DNA from: ECT2AJA-044 sp965262845
Lineage (GTDB): Bacteria > Bacteroidota > Bacteroidia > Flavobacteriales > ECT2AJA-044
DNA length: 64,000 bases
Reading direction: 5' to 3'
Assembly: GCA_965262845.1 (NCBI GenBank)
Contig: CBDHFX010000001.1
Span: 310,001-374,000 of the forward strand
The notes under the pieces were generated by a model that was not told the DNA's origin, ran no database searches, and worked only from the letters and a program-made list of their open reading frames with translations. Shown here one piece after another: positions 27,555 through 36,158 of this stretch; the first letter of the stretch is position 1, and each line of letters opens with the position of its first letter. The translations under genes were made by a program, and so were the position numbers.

Positions 27555-28156
27555 CAGGGGATATCAAGGTATTTGTGCGTTTGGAGCGAAATGCGCCAGC
27601 GCGGATGTTCCTTCACATATTCAACGATGAGCGGCATCATTTCGTGCCGGCAGTTCCACTCGGGCTGCAGAAAGAGCTGGCAATCATTGGAAACGCGGGC
27701 GGCGTGCTCTTCGGCCCATTTCAGATCGTGCCTGTTAAAGACCACCACCTTGAGTTCGTGCGCAGCACGATAAAGAGCTGCCTGGGGAGCCTTGAATTTC
27801 TTTGGCGAAAATGTGATCCAGTCCCATTCACCGTTCAGCAGATAGGCGCCGGAAGTTTCGATGTGCGTGCGAAAACCGGCCTGTTTCAGGATCCGGGTAA
27901 GTTCGGTGAGATCGTGCATCAGGGGTTCGCCACCGGTGATGACCACGATCTCGGCCCTGGAAGTGCGCACGCGACACAACATTTCTTCTGCCTCCACGGC
28001 AGGATGTGCCGACGGATCCCAGCTTTCCTTTACATCGCACCACACGCAACCGACGTCGCAGCCGCCCAGGCGAAGAAAATACGCAGGCGTTCCACTGTGG
28101 GCGCCTTCACCCTGGACCGTATAGAAATCCTCCATCAAAGGAATGGCCTTCGGCAT
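27554..28156 (-). CDS. queE: 7-carboxy-7-deazaguanine synthase (radical SAM)
   Basis: QueE converts 6-carboxytetrahydropterin to 7-carboxy-7-deazaguanine in the queuosine/preQ0 pathway. The protein (200 residues from the chosen ATG) has the radical-SAM cysteines CDVGCVWC, the YTVQGEGAHSG substrate-side motif, GGEP and a HIETSG strand. The frame extends 15 codons upstream, but MPKAIPLMEDF at 28156 begins the conserved part. It heads a minus-strand operon with the PorE-like protein and the ferredoxin reductase. Confidence 0.92.
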   Translation of the reverse strand: MPKAIPLMEDFYTVQGEGAHSGTPAYFLRLGGCDVGCVWCDVKESWDPSAHPAVEAEEMLCRVRTSRAEIVVITGGEPLMHDLTELTRILKQAGFRTHIETSGAYLLNGEWDWITFSPKKFKAPQAALYRAAHELKVVVFNRHDLKWAEEHAARVSNDCQLFLQPEWNCRHEMMPLIVEYVKEHPRWRISLQTHKYLDIP

Positions 28157-28385
28157 GGGGTAAAGGTAGATATAAAGATTATCGTAAATTAACCGCGTCA
28201 CCCCGGTGGCAGGGAAAAGCCTGGCTTAAACGATGCGTATGGATCTAAGGCTAAATCAGAGAGGGGTGGGGAAGATCCGTTTCACGCATGAGCTTTAGAT
28301 GAGGGATATTGCTTTTTCGGTCTGGTAATTCAAACTGCTGGTACCGTTTTTGCGTATATTTCGAAACATTGTAAAACAACGCCTT

Positions 28386-28796
28386 ATGAGCATCAAACGA
28401 ATTCTGCTGGCCCTGGTCATTCTGGCCGTGCTGGGTGGTGCGTACGGGCTTTACCTGTTCTACAAGCCGGTGCCGGATACGGTGCAGATGAAAACCGATT
28501 CCGTACTGACGGGTATGGAGCTGGCCTTGGCATTTGAGTCAGACGAAGCGGCTGCAGGAAAGGCTTATCGCGGGAAGGTATTAGAAGTGACCGGTATAGT
28601 GACCGAAGTGCTTCCGGGAGATCCAATGACCCTGGTGTTGGGCACGGACGGATCTCTCCAGGTACTGGCAGGTATGGACGAAGTCAAAGGAAGCAAAAAC
28701 AGCCTAATCGGTGAAGAAGTTACCGTGAAAGGCATTTGCACCGGAGCCACTATGCTGGATGTTGTGTTAAGTCGTTGCATTCTTTTGAACAAATAA
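28386..28796 (+). CDS. Small membrane-anchored OB-fold protein (tRNA_anti-like)
   Basis: A 136-residue protein with an N-terminal membrane segment (ILLALVILAVLGGAYGLYLF) and a beta-rich domain resembling the tRNA_anti-like OB fold (GKVLEVTGIVTEV, then GEEVTVKGICTGA). ATG 28386 is chosen because it begins the hydrophobic anchor. It precedes a YceI gene by 10 bp; this pair recurs in Bacteroidota, so the proteins probably share a periplasmic role. The ligand is unknown. Confidence 0.75.
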   Translation: MSIKRILLALVILAVLGGAYGLYLFYKPVPDTVQMKTDSVLTGMELALAFESDEAAAGKAYRGKVLEVTGIVTEVLPGDPMTLVLGTDGSLQVLAGMDEVKGSKNSLIGEEVTVKGICTGATMLDVVLSRCILLNK

Positions 28797-28806
28797 TTTA
28801 CGAACC

Positions 28807-29367
28807 ATGAAACGAATCGTTTTCCTTTTATCCATTTTTCTGCTTGCAGCAGGATGGGCTTCAGCGCAAAGCAAGTACCTGACACGCGTCGGAGAGATCT
28901 ATTTCAAATCGAACAGCAAGATCGACGACGGGGTTGAAGCGACGAACAGTCAGGTCGCCTGTGTGTTAAACAGTGCCAATGGCGAAGTGGCTTTTCAGGT
29001 ATTGATCAGGGCCTTCAGGTTCAGGAAGGCACTGATGGAAGAGCATTTCAACGAAAACTACATGGAGTCGGACCAGTTCCCGAAATCCACCTTTTCAGGT
29101 CAGGTTGACGATTTCGGAAAGATAAACCTGTCCAAAGCCGGGAGCTACGAAGTAACCGTGTCCGGGACCCTTACCATTCACGGGGTGTCGAATGAGGTAA
29201 GTCAACCCGGCACTTTAGAAGTTACCGGGGATGGCCATATCCGAATGACCACTCATATGTTGATCCCCTGTGCCGACTATGGCATTGAGATCCCGGCTGT
29301 GGTAGCAGATAAGATTGCCAGGGAGATCGACGTGGACATCCAGGTACTGTTAAAGCCGGTTTCCTGA
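28807..29367 (+). CDS. YceI-family periplasmic protein
   Basis: A 186-residue exported protein: signal peptide to about residue 20 (GWASAQ), then a lipocalin-like YceI barrel with the MESDQFPKSTFSG motif and TLTIHGVSNEV. YceI proteins bind polyisoprenoid or similar lipids. It follows the OB-fold gene by 10 bp and precedes a VanX-like dipeptidase by 20 bp. Confidence 0.85.
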   Translation: MKRIVFLLSIFLLAAGWASAQSKYLTRVGEIYFKSNSKIDDGVEATNSQVACVLNSANGEVAFQVLIRAFRFRKALMEEHFNENYMESDQFPKSTFSGQVDDFGKINLSKAGSYEVTVSGTLTIHGVSNEVSQPGTLEVTGDGHIRMTTHMLIPCADYGIEIPAVVADKIAREIDVDIQVLLKPVS

Positions 29368-29387
29368 ATCCTCTGTATCCCGGACGC

Positions 29388-30059
29388 ATGCGATGGCTTG
29401 CCTTCACCTTTATGATCCTGCTCCTTGCCTGTGGAGATCCACTCCCTGAGGGTTTTGTGTATCTGGATGAGGTTGATCCGACGATCGAAACCGAACTCCG
29501 CTACGCCGGTTCCGACAACTTCATAGGACGCCCTGTTGATGGATACAGCGGAAATCGGGTTATCATGACCCGCCCGACCGCAGAGGCCCTGAAAAGGGTG
29601 CAGGAACGCATCGGCCCGCAGGGCCTGGGATTGAAAGTATTTGATGCCTACCGTCCGCAACGGGCCGTTGATCATTTCATGCGTTGGACCGAAGATGCAG
29701 CGGATACACTGACCAAGGCGAAGTACTATCCTGATCTGCGGAAGGATTCGCTGGTGCCGCAGGGATACATCTGGAAGCGGAGTGGGCATTCGCGCGGCAG
29801 TACAGTGGATCTGACCCTGGTGTACAGAGGAGGTGCCCGGGTGGGAGAAGAAGTGGACCTGGGTACAGGCTGGGATCATTTTGGTCCGGAATCGTGGCCA
29901 TCGTACCGCGGTGTGACCCCGGAGTCCTACCAAATGCGTCAGTTGCTTCGGGAAGCCATGCTGGCGGAAGGATTTACTCCCTTGCGGGAGGAATGGTGGC
30001 ATTTTACCCTGGGGAACGAGCCCTTTCCCGATACTTATTTTGACTTTCCGATTAACTGA
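29388..30059 (+). CDS. D-alanyl-D-alanine dipeptidase (VanX-like, M15 family) lipoprotein
   Basis: Zinc dipeptidase that cleaves D-Ala-D-Ala or related dipeptides from wall turnover. The metal and catalytic residues are present: SGHSRGSTVDL (His and Asp zinc ligands) and REEWWHF (catalytic Glu and third His). An upstream signal peptide with lipobox LLLACG shows it is a lipoprotein, so it acts in the periplasm on released dipeptides rather than as a cytoplasmic resistance enzyme. No vanRSHA genes are adjacent, which argues against a glycopeptide-resistance operon. Confidence 0.88.
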   Translation: MRWLAFTFMILLLACGDPLPEGFVYLDEVDPTIETELRYAGSDNFIGRPVDGYSGNRVIMTRPTAEALKRVQERIGPQGLGLKVFDAYRPQRAVDHFMRWTEDAADTLTKAKYYPDLRKDSLVPQGYIWKRSGHSRGSTVDLTLVYRGGARVGEEVDLGTGWDHFGPESWPSYRGVTPESYQMRQLLREAMLAEGFTPLREEWWHFTLGNEPFPDTYFDFPIN

Positions 30060-30067
30060 TAAGCCGC

Positions 30068-31834
30068 ATGTTGCCCAGATCCGATAAAGGTAAGGCCCGC
30101 CTCATTAGTTTCCTGTGGGTATTGGTGGCAGATGTACTCGTAGTCCAACTCAATCTGGCACATTTCAAGACAAATGACGACACGGCTATGATGTACCGGA
30201 TCTTAGGCGAGTGGATCGCAAGTCGTCCGTCCATTTTTAATTTGTTCTCGCATATTGATGTGAGCCAGTTTCTCATTTTCCTGTACGAGCTGGATCCCCA
30301 TATACCCTGGTATGGGCTTTACCTGTTGCTGCCGATCAGCATCCTGCATTATTTGATCTTGTATTACGGACTACTCCATCACGGGCAGCGTGCCCTGTTG
30401 TACTACATACCCTACTTTGTGGCAGGCGGATATATACTGTTCCTTGAGCTGCAATTCACGATTGCCGCATCGGCCTGGACTTTGAGTGGTTTGATCCTCC
30501 TGGTGCAGCAAGTGCGAAAAGATCAATGGGGCTGGCCAACCTGGATCGGTTTACTATTTGTATTGATCGGATGTCTCGTTCGATTCAAGCAATCGGCGAT
30601 CATTCTCACTTCTTTCCTTGTGTTGATCTTCTTCTTCTCATGGAATTACCGGCATCAGACCCGGATCTGGCGGGGAGCTATACTTTTTCTTGCCGCGCTC
30701 GTGGCCGCCTTGTTACTTCAATACAGGCAGGTCAATGCTTTCAAATCGCATCCCGATTGGAAGGGTGTAATGGAATACAATGCCTATCGGGCAGATATGT
30801 ATGATTTTAAAGCGCTGGAGGCGATTGACCCGTTGGATCAACAGGCTGTTTTAAATCGTATCGGATGGACCCCAAACGATTACAACATGTTTATGCATAT
30901 GTTCTTTTGGGACACGGAACGTTTTGACCGGGATGCGCTCAAAGCCGTTTCGGAAGAGGCACCTGTTTTGAGGAAGCCATTAGACCCTTCCTTCATTCGC
31001 CTGCTTTTTTCGAGTATGGTGAGACCCTATTCGCTCGTGGTTTTTGTTATGCTACTGTGGACTTATTTCGAGAGTCGCAGGCTGCGTCGCGAAAAGGGAA
31101 TCCTCTTATACGGCTTAGGTATCATTATCGCTTTATTGACCCTGTCCGCCGGCTTACTTAAACCGGCACCGGAACGTGTGACCTATGGGCTTTTTCTCTC
31201 AGCTTTCGTAGCATCCATGATCTTTATTCGTCCGAGGCCGATCAACAGGCTCAAGGGAAACCTTTGGTTACCCATTACTGTGCTGGCTGTTCTGACCATA
31301 ACGAATGGTCAGGACTCATACCGAAAATATCGGGATACCAGGAATAGTGTGGCTTCCCTTGTTTCGTTAAATGATTTTTTGGGGAATGAAAAGGATCCCA
31401 TAGTGGTCATTTGGAGCTCAAATTTCCCCTGGGGTGGAATTACTCCCTTTGCGCCAAAGAACGAACTACCGCAGGGGCAGGCGCTTGTATTGGGCAGCCT
31501 GCAACAGACCCCCGTTTACAGGCATCATGCTGAGTCCTTAGGTATTCTGGATCTATACGAAGCCTTAGCCATACGCGAGTCCGTATATCTATCTGTTCAG
31601 AGGGTATCAAAATCAAAATACATCCAACTCATCCGGACCTATATTCAGGAGCATTACGGTTTCGAGACCGAATGGAAGACAGCATTCAATTATGGGAAAT
31701 ACACTTTGATCAAGGGTTGCCATGTTCCTCCGCCCACGGATAATTCGCATAACTTGCCCTCCACACAGGAGCCTGGGCGCACAAACACCAATGCGCACTC
31801 CCTGCCAGATCAACAGGACGATTTGGCCAGGTAG
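30068..31834 (+). CDS. Multi-pass membrane protein of unknown function (GT-C-like)
   Basis: A 588-residue integral membrane protein with about 10-12 hydrophobic segments in the first 440 residues and a soluble C-terminal tail. The first extracytoplasmic loop holds an acidic FKTNDDTAMMYR motif, as in polyprenyl-phosphate-dependent GT-C glycosyltransferases, so a sugar-transfer role is possible; this is inference from topology. The start is 8 bp after the VanX-like stop. The last 40 residues are Pro/Asn/Gln-rich and unlikely to be folded. Confidence 0.6.
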   Translation: MLPRSDKGKARLISFLWVLVADVLVVQLNLAHFKTNDDTAMMYRILGEWIASRPSIFNLFSHIDVSQFLIFLYELDPHIPWYGLYLLLPISILHYLILYYGLLHHGQRALLYYIPYFVAGGYILFLELQFTIAASAWTLSGLILLVQQVRKDQWGWPTWIGLLFVLIGCLVRFKQSAIILTSFLVLIFFFSWNYRHQTRIWRGAILFLAALVAALLLQYRQVNAFKSHPDWKGVMEYNAYRADMYDFKALEAIDPLDQQAVLNRIGWTPNDYNMFMHMFFWDTERFDRDALKAVSEEAPVLRKPLDPSFIRLLFSSMVRPYSLVVFVMLLWTYFESRRLRREKGILLYGLGIIIALLTLSAGLLKPAPERVTYGLFLSAFVASMIFIRPRPINRLKGNLWLPITVLAVLTITNGQDSYRKYRDTRNSVASLVSLNDFLGNEKDPIVVIWSSNFPWGGITPFAPKNELPQGQALVLGSLQQTPVYRHHAESLGILDLYEALAIRESVYLSVQRVSKSKYIQLIRTYIQEHYGFETEWKTAFNYGKYTLIKGCHVPPPTDNSHNLPSTQEPGRTNTNAHSLPDQQDDLAR

Positions 31835-31891
31835 CGCCCGGAAGCAGGTAAGTTCGGAATAACATACCTTTACATGGAAGAAAGACGTTGT

Positions 31892-33163
31892 ATGACATTT
31901 GAGGAATTGGGCTTGCACGAGGGGTTGTTGGAGGCCATCAGCTATATGAATTTCGTGGAAGCAACACCGATCCAGGAAAAGGCCATACCGGCCATCATGG
32001 ATCGCAGGGATGTGCTCGCCTGTGCACAAACGGGAACAGGCAAGACGGCCGCTTTTTTATTGCCTATTTTGGACGAGCTGACCGAAAATCCGAGTCAGCA
32101 CACGAGTACACTTGTGGTGGTCCCAACGCGGGAACTGGCAGTACAGATCCACCAGGAAATCCAGGGATTTTCGTATTTTATCGGAGTACATTCCGCTGCT
32201 GTGTACGGTGGTGGCGACGGACGTGAATGGGATCAGCAGAAAGAAGCCCTGACGAACGGCACACATGTGATCGTAGCCACGCCAGGAAAACTGATATCAC
32301 ACCTGCAGCAAGGGCATGTTCAATTCGGACGTGTGCGTCATTTGATCCTTGATGAGGCAGACCGTATGCTCGACATGGGGTTCCACGACGACATCATGAA
32401 GATCGTGAACTTCCTGCCCAAGCAAAGACAAAACCTGCTTTTCAGCGCTACCTTCCCTCCCAGAATCCGCAAACTGGCACGGGAACTCCTGAATGAACCT
32501 AAGGAGATCTCCATTGCTATTGCCAGGCCGAGCGAAAAAGTGGAGCAACGAATTTACCGCGTTTTTGACCATCAGAAATTACCCTTGCTCCGCAAGATCA
32601 TTCGGGATCATCCGGAATATGAGAGCATTTTGGTTTTTAGTAGCACCAGGAAAAAAGTCAATTCGATCGTTCGATCCCTTTTACATAAAGACTACGTGGT
32701 CAATGGGATTTCGAGCGATTTTGAGCAGGAGGAACGCGAGGCCGTACTATCGTGTTTCCGATCGCGCCGAACCCGTGTTTTAGTAGCCACGGATGTTCTG
32801 AGCCGGGGTATTGACATTAAGGATATTGATTTGGTGGTAAATTACGACGTGCCGTCGGATGCAACCGATTACGTCCACCGGATCGGTAGAACTGCACGCG
32901 CGGAAATGGACGGGATAGCGATCACCCTGGTGAATCCGGCCGATATGATCAAATTCGATGAGATTGAGCGGCTCATTGAACGCAGGCTTGAGAAGCATCC
33001 CGCACCTAAGGAATTTGGAGAAAGCCCCACCTGGCGTAAACCTGGAGGAGTTGGTGGAGGAAACCGCCAGTGGAACGCATCGCGCCGTGAAGGCGCTGGA
33101 AAAAATCGCCATCGGCGTCGTGGGCATTCCGGAAGAAATCAAAACCCGGGAATTTCTGCATAA
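31892..33163 (+). CDS. DEAD-box ATP-dependent RNA helicase
   Basis: A RhlE/CsdA-type RNA helicase. All motifs are present: the Q motif (FVEATPIQEKAIP), AQTGTGKT, PTRELA, TPGK, DEAD, SAT, and HRIGRTAR near residue 340, with a basic Gly/Arg/Asn-rich C-terminal tail (about 375-423) that binds RNA. An earlier in-frame ATG (31874) exists, but MTFEELGL at 31892 is the conserved start and fits a TACCTTTA near-consensus -7 at 31865. It stands alone between a membrane-protein operon and a small-protein gene. Confidence 0.93.
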   Translation: MTFEELGLHEGLLEAISYMNFVEATPIQEKAIPAIMDRRDVLACAQTGTGKTAAFLLPILDELTENPSQHTSTLVVVPTRELAVQIHQEIQGFSYFIGVHSAAVYGGGDGREWDQQKEALTNGTHVIVATPGKLISHLQQGHVQFGRVRHLILDEADRMLDMGFHDDIMKIVNFLPKQRQNLLFSATFPPRIRKLARELLNEPKEISIAIARPSEKVEQRIYRVFDHQKLPLLRKIIRDHPEYESILVFSSTRKKVNSIVRSLLHKDYVVNGISSDFEQEEREAVLSCFRSRRTRVLVATDVLSRGIDIKDIDLVVNYDVPSDATDYVHRIGRTARAEMDGIAITLVNPADMIKFDEIERLIERRLEKHPAPKEFGESPTWRKPGGVGGGNRQWNASRREGAGKNRHRRRGHSGRNQNPGISA

Positions 33164-33378
33164 TGCAAGGATATACCTGCACGCAGTTACGCCTTTGAAA
33201 ATGCTGCACTTCAGCAAAAGCCGGAAGTGGTCACAGCGGTACTGCATAGCGAGTTACCAGAGGCTCCCGATCAATAGCATGATGAAAAGATAAAATCCTT
33301 AATTTCGCACCTTTAATGTACCAAGGTCAGGGGTGGGCCCTATTGCTCTTGCACATACGCTGAAACAACCCGCTTAAG

Positions 33379-33408
33379 TTGTCATGACCCGGTTGGAAAT
33401 TAATTTTG
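33379..33408 (+). promoter_or_regulatory. Near-perfect promoter for the small CxxC membrane protein
   Basis: TTG (33379-33381), a 19-bp spacer and TAATTTTG (33401-33408) fit the Bacteroidota -33/-7 consensus. Transcription should start within a few bases of the ATG at 33414, so the message is nearly leaderless. Confidence 0.65.
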
Positions 33409-33413
33409 CAGTG

Positions 33414-33659
33414 ATGAGAAAAGTTCCTTACATCTTTTTTGTCCTGGCCCTGGTAATGCCTTTGCTGACCGAAGCTCAATGCAGCATGTGCAAGGCTGTG
33501 GCCGAGAGTGATCTGAAAGGAGGTGGCACAGCTGCAGCCGGGCTCAATTCAGGAATTTTGTACCTCATGATGTTCCCCTACTTACTTATCGGGATCGTGG
33601 CTTTTTCCTACTACTATTACAGGAAAAAACTGACCGGGCAGGAAGATCCCCTATCCTGA
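33414..33659 (+). CDS. Small exported CxxC single-pass membrane protein
   Basis: An 81-residue protein: signal peptide ending LLTEAQ, then a mature N-terminus QCSMCKAVAESDLKGGG with a CxxC motif on the periplasmic face, a Gly/Ala segment (GLNSGILYLM), one membrane helix (PYLLIGIVAFSYYYY) and a short basic tail. The CSMC pair could bind a metal or act as a redox disulfide; no family with known function is recognised. ATG 33414 is preferred to an upstream ATG because it begins the signal peptide and fits the promoter. Confidence 0.75.
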   Translation: MRKVPYIFFVLALVMPLLTEAQCSMCKAVAESDLKGGGTAAAGLNSGILYLMMFPYLLIGIVAFSYYYYRKKLTGQEDPLS

Positions 33660-33661
33660 TC

Positions 33662-34750
33662 TTACAGGAAGTCGTTTTTGTCGAGGTTGAGCCACTCCAT
33701 CGTTGCGTTGCAGAAGATATCGTCAACTACTTCATCGCTGAAATCTCCTTCTTCAATGAACTGGCCAATTTCGAGGTCGCCCAGGGGGAAGGGGTAATCT
33801 GACCCGAGTGTCACTCGTCTGGAACCCACCAGGTCCAACACGTAGTGAAGCATTTTGGGGTCATGGGTGATACAATCAACCCAGAACTTTCCAAGGTAAT
33901 GGCGAGGCGGCTTATCGTTATCGATCGCCACGAGGTCAGGCCGACAGTTGAATCCGTGTTCCACGCGTCCGATCGTAGACAAAAAACTGCCACCGGCATG
34001 AGCAAAATTGACCCGCAGGTTCGGGAACTGTGTAAAAATACCTCCGAAGATCATGGAGCAAATAGCACGTGAGATCTCAGCTGGCATTCCGACCAGCCAT
34101 GGCAACCAATATCGGCGCATCTTGTCAAAGCCCATCATTTCCCAGGGGTGCACCAAAAGGGCCATGCCCAGGTCCTGAGCAGATTCGTAGATCGGATGAA
34201 ACGGCTCTTCATTCAGGTTTTGTTCATTCACATTGGACCCGATCTGTATTCCCACGAGGCCCATTTCCCTACACCGACACAGCTCCTGAATAGCCAAATC
34301 CGTATCCTGCATCGGAATGGTTCCCAGGCCAATGTAATTTTTGGGATACCGAGCCACCAGATCGGCAATGTGATCGTTGAGGTACTGGCTGAGTTCCAGG
34401 CAATGCACAGGTTTGGCCCAATAGCTAAACATGACCGGAACCGTACAGACGACCTGCACCTGTGTTTGGTATTCCTCATATTCGCGGATACGCAGATCAG
34501 CATCCCAGCAATTTGGCTTGATCTCCCGGAAGAATTGCCCGCCCTTCATCATCCGGGCTGTTCCCAGTTCAGTATGATCCAGTTTGATAAAAAGCCCATA
34601 GCCGAATTTGGCGTTGTAATCGGGAATATCGGCCGGCAAGATATGCGTATGCATATCAATCTTGAGTCGCTGCTGATCCAAGGCGATGCGGTTTAAGTTC
34701 GTAAGGTTGCGTGTCCGGCTAAAATACAAATTTCCGGCGTAGTACCGCAC
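33662..34750 (-). CDS. 2-amino-3-carboxymuconate-6-semialdehyde decarboxylase
   Basis: ACMSD removes CO2 from the ring-opened product of 3-hydroxyanthranilate oxygenase, steering kynurenine carbon to 2-aminomuconate semialdehyde instead of quinolinate. The amidohydrolase fold shows the metal ligands: DMHTHILP (His-x-His), VHPWEMMG (His) and SDYPFP (Asp). The start is uncertain: the ATG at 34750 adds about 28 residues before the conserved LKIDMHTH, and a TTG codon lies just upstream of that motif. It forms a minus-strand pair with HAO, 27 bp apart. Confidence 0.9.
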   Translation of the reverse strand: MRYYAGNLYFSRTRNLTNLNRIALDQQRLKIDMHTHILPADIPDYNAKFGYGLFIKLDHTELGTARMMKGGQFFREIKPNCWDADLRIREYEEYQTQVQVVCTVPVMFSYWAKPVHCLELSQYLNDHIADLVARYPKNYIGLGTIPMQDTDLAIQELCRCREMGLVGIQIGSNVNEQNLNEEPFHPIYESAQDLGMALLVHPWEMMGFDKMRRYWLPWLVGMPAEISRAICSMIFGGIFTQFPNLRVNFAHAGGSFLSTIGRVEHGFNCRPDLVAIDNDKPPRHYLGKFWVDCITHDPKMLHYVLDLVGSRRVTLGSDYPFPLGDLEIGQFIEEGDFSDEVVDDIFCNATMEWLNLDKNDFL

Positions 34751-34777
34751 GCTACAAAAAATCCGGTCGCCTTCAGC

Positions 34778-35305
34778 TCAAACAAACCGGTCGTCCACCT
34801 CCATCACCTCTCCGGTCTCCGGGCAGGTCCGCAGTTTCTCGTTGGAATAAAAGCGCCTGAATACGGGCAGGAAATCCTTCTCGACATCGGTCAGATGGAA
34901 GTACTCTTCGTACAGTTTTACATTGGCCTTATCGCTGAACCACATCAGTCCGTCCCTGTGATGCGGCTCACGTTTCCGCTCAATCACGAGTCCGATCGTA
35001 TTTGCCGGCCGCACCGGTGAATGCGGGATCTTCTCCGGCAGCAGGAACATCTCGCCCTCCCGGATCTTCACTTCCTTTCTCCGGCCATCCTCCTGAATAT
35101 ACACTGTGATATCGCCTTCCAATTGAAAAAACAGCTCTTCCGTTTCGTTGTAGTGGTAGTCTTTCCGTGCATTCGGCCCGCCCACGATCATCACAATATA
35201 GTCGCCCGATCCCACATACAGATTCTTATTCCCCACCGGCGGCTTCAGCAAGTCCCGGTTTTTCCTGATCCACTCGAATAAATTGAACGGTGGTTTGATC
35301 GCCAT
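34778..35305 (-). CDS. 3-hydroxyanthranilate 3,4-dioxygenase
   Basis: HAO is a cupin non-haem Fe(II) dioxygenase that opens 3-hydroxyanthranilate. From ATG 35305 (MAIKPPFNLFEWI) the protein has 175 residues. The iron ligands are in DYHYNETEELFFQL (His and Glu) and IPHSPVRP (His). Bacterial HAOs usually carry a C-terminal rubredoxin-like site made by two CxxC pairs; here the first pair reads FSDKAN and the second TCPETG, leaving one of the four cysteines. The dioxygenase site is intact. It is co-directional with ACMSD and divergent from the SDR gene. Confidence 0.93.
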   Translation of the reverse strand: MAIKPPFNLFEWIRKNRDLLKPPVGNKNLYVGSGDYIVMIVGGPNARKDYHYNETEELFFQLEGDITVYIQEDGRRKEVKIREGEMFLLPEKIPHSPVRPANTIGLVIERKREPHHRDGLMWFSDKANVKLYEEYFHLTDVEKDFLPVFRRFYSNEKLRTCPETGEVMEVDDRFV

Positions 35306-35357
35306 GGTAAAATGTTTTCGGTTATCAAGCGAAGGTACAAAAACGTAGCTTTGCCCT

Positions 35358-36146
35358 ATGGACCTCAACCTAACCGGCAAGAACGCACTTGTCTGCGGCG
35401 CCTCTCAAGGGATCGGAAAAGCCGCCGCCCTTGAGCTCGCCCACCTCGGAGCCCGCGTGACTGTCGTGGCCCGCAACCAGGAAAAACTCAGTAATGTTGT
35501 CGGGGAGCTAAAAGAAATAAGTGCCTTACGGCACGATTCGTTCGCGGCGGATTTCCAACAGCCCAACCAGCTCCGGCAGCAACTCAATCGCTACCTTGGC
35601 CAGGGAAACGAATTCCAGATCCTGATGAACAACACGGGCGGCCCTCCAACCGGTCCGGCACATTTAGCCGATATTGATGCGTTCCTCACGGCGTTCAATG
35701 CTCACCTTGTCTGCAACCATATCCTGGTGCAGGCCACAATTCCAGGTATGCGTAAGGCGGCCTACGGCCGGATCATCAACGTCATCTCCACTTCGGTCAA
35801 ACAGCCCCTGCCCAACCTCGGCGTCAGCAACACTGTCCGGGGCGCGGTTGCCAACTGGGCCAAAACCCTCGCAAACGAGCTCGGGGCCGATAACATTACG
35901 GTGAACAATGTACTCCCCGGAGCCACAGAAACGGAACGACTCGCGGGTATTATCAGCAACAAGGCATCCAGGTCAAATATGACCACTGAAGAAGCGGCTC
36001 AGGAGATGGCCAGCGCCGTGCCCATGAAGCGTTTCGCCAAACCGGAGGAAGTGGCCAATGTCATCGCCTTCCTGGCATCCCCGGCTGCCAGCTACATCAA
36101 TGGTGTTAACATACCGGTTGACGGAGGACGTACCTCCGGCCTCTAA
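35358..36146 (+). CDS. Atypical short-chain dehydrogenase/reductase (SDR)
   Basis: A 262-residue Rossmann-fold protein with an intact nucleotide-binding motif (CGASQGIG) and NNTGG, a Ser in the usual catalytic position (VISTSVKQP), and a C-terminal NGVNIPVDGG. The canonical YxxxK is replaced: the segment reads NLGVSNTVRGAV, so Asn stands for Tyr and Arg for Lys. Such SN..R proteins form a known SDR subgroup, but a classical proton-relay reductase mechanism is unlikely. It starts 53 bp from HAO on the other strand and is 12 bp before the aminomuconate-semialdehyde dehydrogenase. Its substrate in this cluster is unknown. Confidence 0.88.
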   Translation: MDLNLTGKNALVCGASQGIGKAAALELAHLGARVTVVARNQEKLSNVVGELKEISALRHDSFAADFQQPNQLRQQLNRYLGQGNEFQILMNNTGGPPTGPAHLADIDAFLTAFNAHLVCNHILVQATIPGMRKAAYGRIINVISTSVKQPLPNLGVSNTVRGAVANWAKTLANELGADNITVNNVLPGATETERLAGIISNKASRSNMTTEEAAQEMASAVPMKRFAKPEEVANVIAFLASPAASYINGVNIPVDGGRTSGL

Positions 36147-36158
36147 AACCCGAACCCC

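Noticed and set aside
29388..30059. Glycopeptide-resistance cluster
   Set aside because: Only the VanX-like gene is present, with a lipoprotein signal; no vanH, vanA, vanR or vanS is nearby.
32958..33293. Plus-strand frame of 111 codons running past the helicase stop
   Set aside because: It is out of frame with the helicase and begins inside it. The helicase tail is normal in length and composition, so no frameshift is needed.
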